From positions 57,052,487 through 57,116,486 of the forward strand of contig OZ021727.1 in NCBI GenBank assembly GCA_963978545.1: DNA of 64,000 nt. The letters run 5' to 3'. This DNA comes from Linyphia triangularis. Its lineage: Eukaryota > Arthropoda > Arachnida > Araneae > Linyphiidae. The first letter of the stretch is position 1. The number at the start of each line of letters is the position of its first letter. Positions 49,490 to 61,499 of this stretch are shown here, one piece after another. The translations under genes were made by a program, and so were the position numbers. The notes under the pieces were generated by a model, which was not told the DNA's origin, searched no databases, and saw only the letters and a program-made list of their open reading frames with translations.

Positions 49490-49707
49490 CTCTATTGACT
49501 AAGTGCATGAGCTGCATCTCCTTTTCAAAGTCTGGCCTGCAATATAGCCTCCCACTCCTCACCACGAACTGGTCCCCTTTTTGTAGCTGTCTACCGCACC
49601 CTACGCATACAAAGCACGGAAGGTGGTACACGTGGTCCAGGGCCCGCATCACCAGCTCAGTCGGAGAGATGGGAAGAACACACCCGGTACACTTCACGGC
49701 GAATAAT
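49490..49707 (-). CDS. Lmx1: Lmx1-type factor, LIM2 domain exon
   Basis: A 218-nt exon (acceptor GTTGTTTCAG, donor AATAGAG/GTATAT), opening with one base that completes a codon from an unseen upstream exon. It encodes a complete second LIM zinc-binding domain, beginning LFAVKCTGCVLPISPTELVM. The ligand pattern is Cx2C, x18, Hx2C, x2, Cx2C, x18, Cx2D, ending LYCRPD, then FEKEMQLMHLVNR. LMX1B LIM2 (LFAAKCSGC, VMRALECVYH, DYEKEKDLL) matches in order and spacing. LIM domains of this family recruit LDB1/Chip-type adaptors. No LIM1 exon was found between here and the window end, so the gene is cut by the window. Its own upstream splice partner is unknown. Confidence 0.96.
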
Positions 49708-50559
49708 CTGAAACAACGAGATGAACAATGAGATTGTCTTATTATGACGGTACTGTGCAAAAGATACATGGTCACTTAAATCCTTTATTGTGATGGTTTG
49801 ACAGTAGTCGACTGTGGTGATTATTGAGGATTCATTGATATCTGATATTTTCAAGAGACGTTTTTGTAAAGATATGCAGTAACACCGTGGATGTTACCCA
49901 TGATCTGATAGAAAGTTCGAGATCAGTTATATTCATGTTCGAAAGAAGAGGGCACTTACTGATGAAACTCTTTATATCATTTGTTGGAAGACGTGCACTT
50001 CAAAATAATTTGAGAAACACCTATTGTAGCAAAATCTATCTGTATCATTAAAATGTTGATTAAAAAAAATAAACTACTTTCTTCGTTAAATTTAATTCAC
50101 TAAAACACTTATAGGGCAATTCTCTGCTGTAAACAACGAACATTTTGGCTATTTTTTCTACTTGTATACAAATTATTATTTTAAAATTATCATAAATCTA
50201 GCAATGTTTCTCTTTTATATATTGTTAGTTTGTTGTAAAGCTACATGAATTGTTATTTTAACTAGATCAAATGTGCATCTTATAATGCCGACGAACAGAA
50301 CACGGACGTGTCCCGTGCGTTGGTGGATTATAAATGTGTATTTAGCCAAGTTTAACTAGTTATTTTTCCATGTATCCTTGCCGCAAGCTTATTTTATATA
50401 AAACCAAAATCTTAAATCTTTTTATTCCATTATTTCTCCAAGTGTTACATACAATTTCTCAGGAGATTAAACCCATTCATCTTACATTAAAATCCCAAAT
50501 CCAACAAACCTTTTAACGCAGCATTGCATCAAATGACTTCACCATTATCTAAATCAGCC

Positions 50560-50960
50560 TACAAATTTATTTGACCAACCTCCCATCTATATATCACACC
50601 GCAGTCCATAAGGGCAAACTTTTGATTCCACTGAACCCCCTCTTCGCACTTAAAGCATCAACTTTTCACATTGGTCATCTTAATGACCTGTGGCCGAAGC
50701 CCAAGAGTCAACAGAGGGGAGTTAGATGCAATGTATTTGAGGTCACTAAACTGTCGCACGGGATTTAGGTCCTGGATCAACAATAGCCCTAGATCATTGA
50801 AGGTTCGGTCTGGGTTGATATGTGTACTGATGGGGGTCTGTTTTATGTGGGAAAAGTTCATAAGGATTGTAGGCTTAGCTGCAATACTCTAATCCGGGTC
50901 AGGGGGCTGGTCTGTCTGGGAAAGGCTGTTCGAATAATGCTTGATTTGGTAGTAAAAGGT
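50560..50960. other. Complex non-repeat stretch in the long intron
   Basis: A moderately GC-richer block with GACCTGTGGCCGAAGCCCAA, GAGGTCACTAAACTGTCGCA and CTAGATCATTGAAGG. Overlapping short frames on both strands have no domain. It may be constrained intronic DNA. Confidence 0.3.
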
Positions 50961-51619
50961 TGCTTTAGCTGAGCTCTATTGCTGGAAAGGTACTTATGAC
51001 ATAAATAAGTGCCTAGTGTTGTTCACCGAGTATTTTGAAAGGGATTATGCAATGAAGCATTGTAAGAATAGGATTGAGACGTTTATTCCTCAAAAGAATT
51101 CCTTGTTGGTTGTGCCTCTAAGAATTATGTGCCTTGAACAATTTATCTAAGACAATCTTAACTCATAACTATGAAACTGCAATCTAAATATGATTTATTC
51201 TAAAATAGGTTATTATACTAGTTTTGGATTATAAAGCTAAATACACTTTTGAAGAATTATTGTATGGATTGTATTATCTGATTTCAAAACATGCGTCCTC
51301 CAATGTATTCAATTTGAATCCTACCAAATAAATGGAGTCATTCTATCTAATACCGTCTCTATTGTGATAAAATTTAGTGTTTCCTCCAAAAAACAGTAAG
51401 CTACGAAACGGAATTTAAACAAACATCAAATCGATTAATAATAAATATTACGAATTAATGAACTAAGACATTTTATACTTAAAAAATAGCTCATTTGCGT
51501 CTCAAAAATATTAATTTTTTAATCGTCTTCTGATCACTTAATTATCTTCTGATACCAATTACTATCTAACTCATTACCACCAATAGAATCTTCTTTAAAT
51601 GATCATGTATAAAAGCAAA

Positions 51620-51980
51620 ACGAAACGAAAACGATTACATCCCTTATTCGGTTCTCATTTAATTACTGCTGATTGCTCCCGACATCTGTAAAACATCGTT
51701 ACAACCCATGAAATGGCGAGATACCATTTGCATAACATAAATGCCTCTTTTACCTTATTTCGCCGCCATATCGCAAATAATTTGGACGCATCACTTCGTT
51801 TTCATACTTCATTAAGAAGAAGGGAAAGACGTTTTATTAAATCACGAAGCTGATTGGGCGATTCCCTTTAATAATAAGCGCCATCTCTTGGATATCGGAA
51901 AAGGTGGGGATATAAATAAAGACTCGAGGTCTGTGCTACGACTGAATCCGTCCGAGTGCATTATGGTTATTAACACAAAT
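51620..51980. promoter_or_regulatory. Candidate intronic enhancer with POU octamer
   Basis: Unique, complex sequence in the long intron, 2 kb upstream of the LIM2 exon. It contains a perfect ATTTGCAT octamer near 51728 followed by AACATAAATGCC, several ATTA/TAAT homeodomain cores (TCATTTAATTACTGCTGATT, CTTCATTAAG, TTTATTAAATC, GGTTATTAAC), GATATCGGAAAAGG and CGCCATCTCTTGG. No frame is supported. Enhancer function is inference. Confidence 0.4.
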
Positions 51981-52231
51981 GGATTTTACTCTAAATGAAC
52001 CATAAAAAGTAATAGCGCGTCATCATCATCATCATGATCATCATAATTTTAGAAGGTGGGTAAAAAAAGAATAAAGAAACTGATTTTTTCTGCCAAAAGG
52101 CAATGAAGTTTGGAGGAATCGAATTTCATAAACTACGTTGGAGTTCGATTGTTAGCTATTTTATAAATCGTTTGGAAGTGGATAGTTGAAATTTGAAGAA
52201 ATGGAGAAATATTTGTGAAATTAAATTTTTG

Positions 52232-52295
<64 letters not shown>
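52232..52295. repeat. (TA)n microsatellite
   Basis: About 32 uninterrupted TA units in the long intron. Confidence 0.97.
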
Positions 52296-52297
<2 letters not shown>

Positions 52298-53229
52298 TTT
52301 GAATCGGGTGGTAATTTATATCTTTAAAAATAACTTCAAGTGAATGATAAAATAAGCATTATTAAAGCTATTTATAAAAATGATTTGCCAATTCTTAAAA
52401 AGAAAAAAAAATTGTCAATCATTGAAATTGTTCTTTGTTTAATGAGTTATCCAAATCTTTTTCATTTTAATAGTAAATTAGTTATTCAAGATATTTCTTT
52501 TCTGGCATTGATCTTTTATTTTAAAAAATAAGACCTATATACTTTAATGGTCTATTAAATGAAAATCGGAGATTTATATTTTAAGACGACATTGAATAAA
52601 ATTGCTTTCAACAATACAATTTATGCCATTTCACTTGAACACACTTCAAACATGAAAGTTATCATGAAAGTTAATATGGGTAGATAAACCGTCAAATAAA
52701 AGAAAGATGCTTAAATTTATCTAGTTGTTTTGGATGTACTTGATATAAAGACTTAGTTATGTATAGTATACATTGTTACGTATAAAGTTCCATTAAAGAC
52801 AAGATATAATAAAATACTTTTTAAGTATATAATCCTGATATCTTATCATTTGAGTAAAAAAAATATCTTTAATTCATTGCACAGTTCACCTTTTATCATA
52901 ACCATTTATTTATATTTAAAAAAGGTGACTTCAAGTACTTAATCAATTCAATCGTCAAGAATTTGGTGACTAGACTTTTTAAAGATCATACTTTTCATGC
53001 ATTAAATTAGATACTTCAACTAAACAGACGGTACCAAAGTTGATTACTTCACCAATTTATTTTGTATAACAACTTTTGGAGACAAAGAAATCTGCATGAT
53101 ACCTAAATCAACCGAAAATTAGTTAAAAACTACTCAAAGATCTATCGCACTTAATTAATTCGAAAACGCCCATTTACGTTTACGTAATACCTTCTCAATT
53201 TCTCAATAACGATTCTTTATACGATTTCC

Positions 53230-53720
53230 ACCTACCTTTAAAAGTCTCTAACCTTCCGTTTTTTCTCCTGCACATTCGAACTCTCCTACAAAAGGCAGTC
53301 CCAAACTCATAATTAAAATCCAGTACCATTATAGATGGAATAACAATGAGTTGTCTTTTGTTCTATAGCGGGATTCTTTTTTAAAAACGTTTTAATTAAG
53401 AGGCACGAATTCGCGAGAGAACTCCGACATTTGTCTGGATTTTGGAAAACGCATCCTTTGAATAGCAACTCCTGGATCGCTTTGAAATCTGGGTCTTCCC
53501 TGTCTCTGTCATAGAGAACACGTGTTGCAAGAGGTAGTGAGGTATTTGATTATGAATGTCTGAATGCGGAGTGACGGCCTTTCAAAGCGAGGGTTTCTGT
53601 GAAGCATCGAGCGTGCTTCTGTCTTTGTCTCAAGTTTGAAGCAGATGTTCATCTTAGAACAAAGGATAGTTAGGGGATGTGCTCTGTGGAGAAGATATTC
53701 AAATGGTGATACCTTAGAAA
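53230..53720. promoter_or_regulatory. Candidate intronic regulatory island
   Basis: A GC-richer block in AT-rich surroundings. It shows a CACGTG E-box at 53520 (GAACACGTGTTGC), GGAATAACAATGAG, several CTTTGAA/TTCAAAG words resembling TCF/LEF cores (53455, 53480, 53580), AATTCGCGAGAGAACTCC and AATTAAGAGGC. A minus-strand 73-aa frame does not resemble a LIM domain or any family I know. Confidence 0.35.
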
Positions 53721-53749
53721 TTCGGCACAAAGTTTAGCTCTTTTATTTT

Positions 53750-54190
53750 GTACAAAAGTATTTTTATATATTATATTAGTACAAAGTTATATTTATATTA
53801 TTATAAAAATTGTTTATATTATATTTCTGCAAAAATCATATTTATATTATATTTGTGTCAAAATTATATTTATATTATATCTGTGGAAAAATATATTTAT
53901 ATACTATTATTGCAAATTAGTATGAAAATTATGTTTGTATTATATTTCTGCAAAAATCATATTTATATTATATTTGTGTCAAAATGTTATTTGCATTACA
54001 TCTGTGGAAAAATATATTTATTTATTATTATTGCAAAAATTATATTAATATTATATTAGGATAAGTTTTATTTACATTACATTAGAACTAAAATTATATT
54101 GGTAATATATTAGTACAAAAGTTATACTTATATAAGTACAAAAGTTATACTTATATAAGTACAAAAGTTATACTTTTATTAGTACAATTA
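53750..54190. repeat. AT-rich tandem repeat, ~122-bp higher unit
   Basis: CTGCAAAAATCATATTTATA, then TTATATTTGTGTCAAAAT and CTGTGGAAAAATATATTTAT, occurs near 53827-53905 and again near 53948-54020. Shorter words AGTACAAAAGTTATACTTAT repeat three times at 54112-54172. Frames across it are artefacts. Confidence 0.85.
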
Positions 54191-54199
54191 TATTTTATT

Positions 54200-57120
54200 C
54201 TAAATACAAAGATATTGCGTTCAAAATAGATCATATATTTTTTAGAAATACTTGTCAAAACAATCAATATTTTGTTACACTGATTTGACCTGGTAACATT
54301 TGTCTGAAAATATTATGGTTATAATTATTTTATAGTAATAATATTCTAGTACTAGTTTATATTTAATAAGTACAAATATAAGTATATTATATTATTTATT
54401 ATTAGTTATATAAGTGTATATTATACTGATAGAAAAATTATACTTTTTTTTATTCGTTTTCATTATTGTCAAATATAGGTAGACCAATAAAGAAATACGT
54501 TTTGGGTGTAATTTCCCTGTTCAAAATAAATATTCAAAGATTTCTTGTTTCTGATCTATCAAGAAGTTTAAAATAAGGTGAGATTTTCAAAAAAAATAGT
54601 CTAATACTCTTTTATTTTTTTTACTCCCTGCCAGATTATAAAAATTAAACCTAACACTAAATTTAAGGCATTATGAATTTTATACTCTGCATTCTATAAG
54701 CCGATTGTTAATTTTCTGCTAGAAAATGAACTGATGAAATATTCTAATTTCCTCTTATTATAAAGTTGTGAAGACATTTATTTTTTATAAATAGTTATTC
54801 AGATTTTATATTAATATGGATATATTTTTATTAAATGTTATTATTCACTATTAAATTAAATATTTCACCTTTCTTGAACTCATATATTTGTTATCATGTA
54901 AAAATGCCTTATTCATTGTTGTGAGTACAGTAAATGTGGATAAGCAATATCACACAGAAATATGCTTTAATGAATAGTTGATGTGTGACCTTATTGTTTT
55001 ATTGATTTACATAAACACTATATTCGAAGAGTAGATAATAACTTTTGAAATAAAATAATACACATTCGAGTTTTCAATGTTTTATTACACAGGAAATGCA
55101 AAATTAGAAGCAAGATAAAAATAAAAGAAAGCTAGTGTTCGCTTTTCAATAAATGTAGCACAATTTTATTAAATTTGATATACGAGGAATTGTATAATAA
55201 ATTTCAAAGACACACTGTTAATATTTTCAAATTATCGATATAAGAGCCTTATTAAAATCTTGATACTCCATTAAATATACTATAAAATTTCATCTCTTTT
55301 AAATTATTTAAAACGTTTCAAAATGACGTTAACTAATGAATCAAAATTGAAAACTTTACATTATTCATGTATGGAATTCTTTATCAAGTCTTATCATTTA
55401 AAATTCCCCCCTCGAAATATTTCAATTGTTCATTCGTTATTATTTTCAGATATAAAATGACAATATTTGTTTCTACTTATGAATTCAATCAATGAAAGGC
55501 GTAAAGTGTCGCTTTTGAAATTCGAATATCCTTTTCACAGTTCATTTTCTTTTGTAACTAATGAGGTGAAATACATCGAAACAGAGTTATTGAAAATAAT
55601 ATTAAAGGATTCTTACTGACAAAGATGAAATTTTATATGTTATACTAATAGACACATAAAAACATGTATTTTAGATTTCATATCTTGATAGGTTATCCTA
55701 CGAAATAACCAATAAAGTAAAACTTGTAAAATATTTTGCAATAAAGAAAGAAGAGTTGAATTTGATTAGGATTTATCAAAATTTGATTTTTATTGAATGT
55801 AACTCAATTTTAGACATGAATATGGCGTATTGCATTTCAATGATACATTTAAATGTAATAATCACAAAAAAGTACAATAAATTCATAATATAAGAATTGA
55901 AACTTTAAATTTAAGAACTTCAATTTTTATCTATTTATTTTTTACTAATCAAAGAGTGGTATAGAAGAAGAAAATTAAAATAAATTGAGCCATTGTGATG
56001 CTCTTTGTTCGTTTAATAATGCAGTATCGAGAAATAAGAAGTTTTCTACTTCTGCCTCCTGCATACTCATAAATATTTCAGCTGGTTAGATAAATATGTA
56101 GCAACAAAGATACCTAATTGAAAAGATTTATAAGAGAGGGAGGGCTTATTCATCTGTAAGTTATTTACTTATTTTCCATTACTTTAGTAACAACTATATT
56201 TTGTTTGAAAGAAATGCTAAAAGTATAATAAGATGAAACATATTACGTTAAGTAAAGTTCACTTCTATTGTGAACGGAGCAGTACTGCTGTGTTGCTGGG
56301 TAAATATGATAATAAATAAAGTTTAAGGTTCTAATTGGAATGGTTTCCATATTATAAATTTTAAATTGAGACTTTGAATTAATGTAAAAATATTTTTCCT
56401 GAACATATTAATATAAATTTATTGTATTCAAACTTTGTTTTATGAATTTCAAACATGACCAATGAAAAAGTATTTTTTAACAGTTTTAGAATTTAATTGG
56501 TTACATTTTTCATAATATTTGAATTTTTAAGGAATATTTTTTTCAAACAAAACTGTGGAATGTGAATTTTAATGTAATCAACGATTAAGTTCTTGTTATA
56601 ACGATTTCTATTGATGAATAAAAATATCACGAATTTAGTAAAATAAAAATATACATTTTTAATTAATTTTTTTGTCGTTTATTAATTGCTCACTTACTTA
56701 CTTGCTGATAAAACTATTTAAATAATTTGAAAATGTTTGCATTTCTTACTTTATATAGTACTCTGACATTTTTTAAAGAAAATTATTAAATCATATCCTT
56801 ATAGGCACTACTAAATTTTCTTACTATAATTTAATAAATCCTTATTTCGTCTGTTAGAATCCATGCGTGCTCTTGGTGGAGTCTGTCATACCAAATGGAT
56901 ACCATTCTTTAAAATCTACTATTTTAAATTCAAACAAGATAAACTAGAGTACATTCAGTTTTAAAAGCTAGTGTTAAATTTAATCTTCAATTCGCGTTGA
57001 TGTTAAATAATTTCAAGATTCCAAACAACCCAGATAATAATGCTTCTCTCACTTTGGTTGTTTTGAAATAAGCAATGTAAAAAACGCAGCTTTGAAACTA
57101 TTCACTAAACTCTTTTAAAC
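54200..57120. other. Long-intron DNA, nothing recognised
   Basis: About 2.9 kb of AT-rich sequence without repeat ends, RNA genes or coding signal that I can support. Confidence 0.5.
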
Positions 57121-57129
57121 CATTCGCTT

Positions 57130-57310
57130 TGAAGTTACTGGTAGGCTATGTCCAGGTATACATATATGCCAGACTTATAGACAGAATGCTCACATAACAT
57201 GCGAGAGGAATGTTTGTATCAAGCTCCGCTTAGCTCTGGACAATAACTGCTTTCAAACAAAGTAGACAATGTGGCGATTGTTACAAATAGTCTGGTGTGG
57301 AATATATAGC
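57130..57310. promoter_or_regulatory. Candidate regulatory element with paired Sox-type sites
   Basis: Unique sequence containing GTAGACAATGTGGCGATTGT then TAC: ACAAT and ATTGT face each other 6 bp apart (about 57265-57282), the arrangement of a paired HMG-box (Sox) site. Also CAAGCTCCGCTTAGCTC and AGCACCACCTGAG (an E-box-like CACCTG). Function is inference. Confidence 0.35.
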
Positions 57311-57539
57311 ACCACCTGAGTTTACTATATATTTTTCCCAATCAAGATGCAAGTGTGGAGTAGTTTTTTTGTTGAAAGATTTCCCGAAAGAGGTTCCTTC
57401 CTTTACACTAGGACTACTTTCAGTGTTCGCTTTCTAAAGATGTTTCTGCATTGAGCTCCTAGAGTAGATCTGGTGCCAGAAAATTCAATACAACCAACAA
57501 AAAGTTTTATCAGACATCATTTAGCTCTTACTTTCTTTA

Positions 57540-57800
57540 TGAAATAAATATGTGGACGCTCCCCTTTCGTGGCTATCGCCAAGTCAGTGGATGCGATGCG
57601 GTCTTGCCGTCGGCCGTTAAATTTCTTTTCCTTCCACCGAAGCGGAATAAAATATTGGCGGGCTCTCTCGTGTAAAAACATGAAGTGCCTTGTAAAGCGG
57701 TCGAGGCTCGATTTTTTCTGCACCAAAAGCTCGCCAAGGCCAATCGACTGGAAATCTTAAACCGCGCCCTTTTTTTTGGCGCCAATAAACGAGCCAAAAG
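57540..57800. promoter_or_regulatory. Candidate conserved noncoding island
   Basis: A sharply GC-richer block: GTGGCTATCGCCAAGTCAGT, GATGCGATGCGGTCTTGCCG, GGCCGTTAAATTTC, GAAGCGGAATAAAATATTGG, AAAGCTCGCCAAGGCCAATC, TTGGCGCCAATAAACGAGCC. GCTCGCCAAGG recurs at 62076, within another island. No frame is supported on either strand, although three overlapping ones exist. Confidence 0.4.
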
Positions 57801-58625
57801 TTGTTGCTCTTCTGATAGATGAGTCTCTTGTTGAAATTTACGAAGGGTAGAGGTTGCAGTCTGAAGAGTAAAAAAAAATGTCTAACTTCAAACTGTGCGG
57901 AAATTTATTTAAAGAAAGAAATATCCAAAGAAATATAGTGCTTGTTGAATGATTTATAAGAAATGTAGTGTTGATTTTTAAAGTGCAGGAGGAGTTAGTT
58001 ATTCGTATAATTTTTTTTTTGGTTTTTAGTTTTTAGAATTTAATTTATATATTTATGTAGAATTGAAGATTTGTGGCCTGTAAAACTTAAACTTACCTAA
58101 AATAAAAAAAAATTAAAAAAAAAAAAAATTGACATCCATAAAAGAGAATATTTCAAGTTTTCTTTTTCATTTACAGTTTCATTTTAAAATAAGCAAATTT
58201 TTAATAAGTACGTTTCGTTTTATAATTAATTTATTTTGTGCATTTGTTATCAAAGTAATTTTGGATGTCATGTTTTTCAAGCAATTTCTTGCGATTTTTA
58301 CTATGTTTACATTTTTTATTATTTTTGGTTTGCAATGGATATTTTAAATTAAATATATTTTTGGAAGCTCTAAAAAGGATTTTTGATTCTGTTTTGGATG
58401 GGAAAAGACAGTTTTCAAAACTAACGAAATATTATTAATTTAAAAAAATATTCCTTGAATTTACTCATCTTACTTACTTTAAATATTGAGACTGTATTGA
58501 GAAAAAGACTATATCGAGTAACACTTAGTTATTTTAATTTCTAAAAAAATGACTAAAAATATATTCCAAACAATTGAAAAGATACTGTTTTGAAAGAGAA
58601 TGTTCCAAGATTGTGCATGAAATTA

Positions 58626-60155
58626 TCTCTCTCTACATAAAAGTAAGTTGTCTGTCCTTCTGAACCTTATACGAATCCACAGTATTGCACCTAGAGGTAC
58701 GAAATTTGGTACATAGAGCTTTAGTACTTGGAAATTGTAGAGAAAAACTTTTAAATTCAATTAAAAGTTGCTTTCATTAAAATTTAATGACATTAAAAAA
58801 AATCTTGGAAGGGCAACGATATTTTTTTATTACATCAGAATAAAACCAAAAATTATTTTAATGTGTCCTCCTTATTTTTCTGATTATTTTTATGTATTAC
58901 AATTGTCTGTCCTATAGAAATTTTGAATTTTATTGTAATATTGCAATATATTTATACTGTCAATCGATACCGTAAACATATTCTACGCATGTGAAGATTT
59001 AAAGCATTATTTATTTTGCATCGTTTTGTTTTTCTACGTTTTAAATTCATCCTGTTTTTGCTTATATTTTGCGTTGACGTCAAAGATGTATTGTGCTCTG
59101 CGAGTATTGGCATTTTGATTTTATTTAATGAGTATTAATAACATTTAAACAAAATAAATTCCTTTGTATTTTATCTTCTGCATTGCAGTTATCATATATA
59201 TCTTGCATCTAAAAGTTCGTTTAAAACCATAATTTACCACTATACGTAAGTGCCGTTGTGGTATGTTTTCAGTTGGATTTTGATCAACTTAATGGATCTA
59301 TTATATCTTTTTTCCAGGATGTTTCCATTACAAGATCAAACGTAAGAAGGTCGTATAAAGTGAAACACCTACGTATATCATTAGGTGTGTTGTGTGGCAC
59401 CCCTTTGACCAATATTGGTACTATATTCATGTCACTTGGCGATATTTTGGTTGGTAAACAATTTGATAGATAGCACTATCACTTCAATGCCTGCTACTTT
59501 TTCTCTTAGTACAGATTTTTTTCTATTTTAAAACAAAAATTAAGAACTTGGCACAGTATATTTGCTTGATTATTTTTAAAACAGAGGCTAAAGCTGCACT
59601 TACAGACACCTAGCATATTTTGTTGAGTATGTTTACCTGTGTTCTATACATGTTAAAAAAATATACAAAATTTCAAATGGTCACATTTTTCTGACTGGAT
59701 TAATTTAAATTATGTATCTAACTTCATTTGATGAGAGTCAGTCAAAATATACAGAGAATCTAGCATAGTAACGGATTATTTAGACTCAATTTGACTTCAT
59801 CACTTGCAGACTCAATTGGAGATTCGCCGAAGATTATTGAAATTCACAGAAAACTTTCAAATGATTTCGAAATTTGCTAATATGCCACCAAAGAGAAGAA
59901 GGAATATAAATGCTAAGTATAGAGCATCTGCCGCTAAGAGAGATAGGGCATCACCTTTGCAAAGACACCAACAAATGTAGAATGACCGAGCATGCTATTA
60001 CAAAATGAACGAAAACATGCAAAAAACAGATGTCTATAGTACATTGGAAGCTTATCACCAACAACAATTAATCCGAAGAAATTCCAAATCTATGTAACAC
60101 ACGACTGATAAATGTCCTACAATGGGTCCCCCACAGCGCGGGGCCACACAGCTAG
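58626..60155 (+). mobile_element. Second Helitron, ~1.53 kb, in the Lmx1 intron
   Basis: Starts TCTCTCTCTACATAAAAGTA then AGTTGTCTGTC after A (58625). It ends ACAGCGCGGGGCCACACAGC then TAG before T (60156), with a CCCC/GGGG hairpin (60128-60143) just inside the CTAG end. A remnant frame near 59880-59980 reads PPKRRRNINAKYRASAAKRD, then RASPLQRHQQ and stop, basic in character. It could be the decayed N-terminus of a Helitron-encoded protein, which would make this an eroded autonomous copy. It differs from the 8889-10355 family at both ends. Confidence 0.8.
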
Positions 60156-60159
60156 TAAT

Positions 60160-61490
60160 TTATATTAATGGATACAGCTCCGTGGTTAAAACTCAATTTA
60201 AAAAGATGCTCTTGTGTAAACGATAAGCAACTAAGCAGATTTACAAAAAAATTGTCAATGCTCGTGTAAAAAAATATTATTACCTTTGTAAACACTACTT
60301 CCTCACAGAAATTCTTATCAACGGAGAAAATTTCAAAATGCACAAAATATCTATTAAAAATAAAATAAAAAAATAATAATAAATTAATAATAATAATTGC
60401 GGAACATTTAACATTACATAGAGGAAATATTTCTTCAGAAGTTCATCAGAGTTATGTTTTATATTCCATTGCTATATAATTAAACTTGATTCGGAAAGCA
60501 AAACTTGTCCCGACTCATGTAGTCAGGTGATAAACCGTATCTTGTACATCCATTATAGAAGATTCAATAGAATTTTAAGTTCTATTTATCGACAAATAAT
60601 GAAGGAACTATGATTTTACAAAAGTGGTATAGAGTCGACTCATTATGCTTAAAAAATAAAGTAAAAAAAATACTCTCAGCATAGAGATGCTACTCTCAAA
60701 GGGTACAAGCATAAATACTTTTTAACCTCGATTTTCCGACAAATAACTTGATGTGCAATTATAAATAAACTATTTGTCTGAAATGGAAGTCTTAGCCTTT
60801 AAATTAGTAAATTGTTTATAAATAATAGTTTTGTATTTAAAAAAAAAAAAAAAAAAAACCCGCTTTTCAAAAATAATATATAAAATAACACTTAGAAATC
60901 GATAAAATTATAGAAGTCGTTTTCCTATGAAAAAAAAAAAAAAAAAAAAAAAAAAGAAATAATAATTTTGCAAAATTTCCTCAGATGTTTGGTAAAAACT
61001 TAAAAAGTTCTATCACAGCAATGAATCTTGTAAGCACGTTTGAAAAAGTAATGTGACTTTTTAATAATAACATAAAAAACGTAATTAAAAAAAAAAAAAA
61101 AAAAAAGGAATGGAATCTGAGTTCCCTCGACATAAACTTTTTTACAAGAATTGTCAAAATTAGTCCATGACTCAATCATATATTATTATTCTTTTATAAA
61201 ATCTATGAAATGTGCGTATTTTTTTTTTATCCGCAAGAGTTAAAACTCTGTTTTCATCCTGTTTGAGTTACAACTTTACAAAACTTTAACATTTTACTTG
61301 AATATTCTCTCCCCCCTCCCCCTAACAAAATAGAAAAGGAAAAAAAAAGGACAGCCATCCGAAATGAATTAAAAGAAACCCCTGGAGTCCCTGAAATAAA
61401 TAAATTACTTGACGATCTATGTCAAAACTGGCGATGGGTAGAAAGACAGGCAAATAAAAAAAAAAAGAAGAATTTTCAAAAAACTCTACG
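60160..61490. other. Long-intron DNA with several A runs
   Basis: AT-rich; A runs at 60840-60858, 60930-60955 and 61086-61106. No gene or repeat family recognised. Confidence 0.5.
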
Positions 61491-61499
61491 CTTCAATTG

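Noticed and set aside
52622..52680. Minus-strand WHKLYC-like read as a LIM1 fragment
   Set aside because: A stop follows at once, and no spaced cysteines or splice sites fit.
53509..53730. 73-aa minus-strand frame as a possible LIM1 exon
   Set aside because: Lacks the CxxC/HxxC zinc-ligand spacing of a LIM domain.
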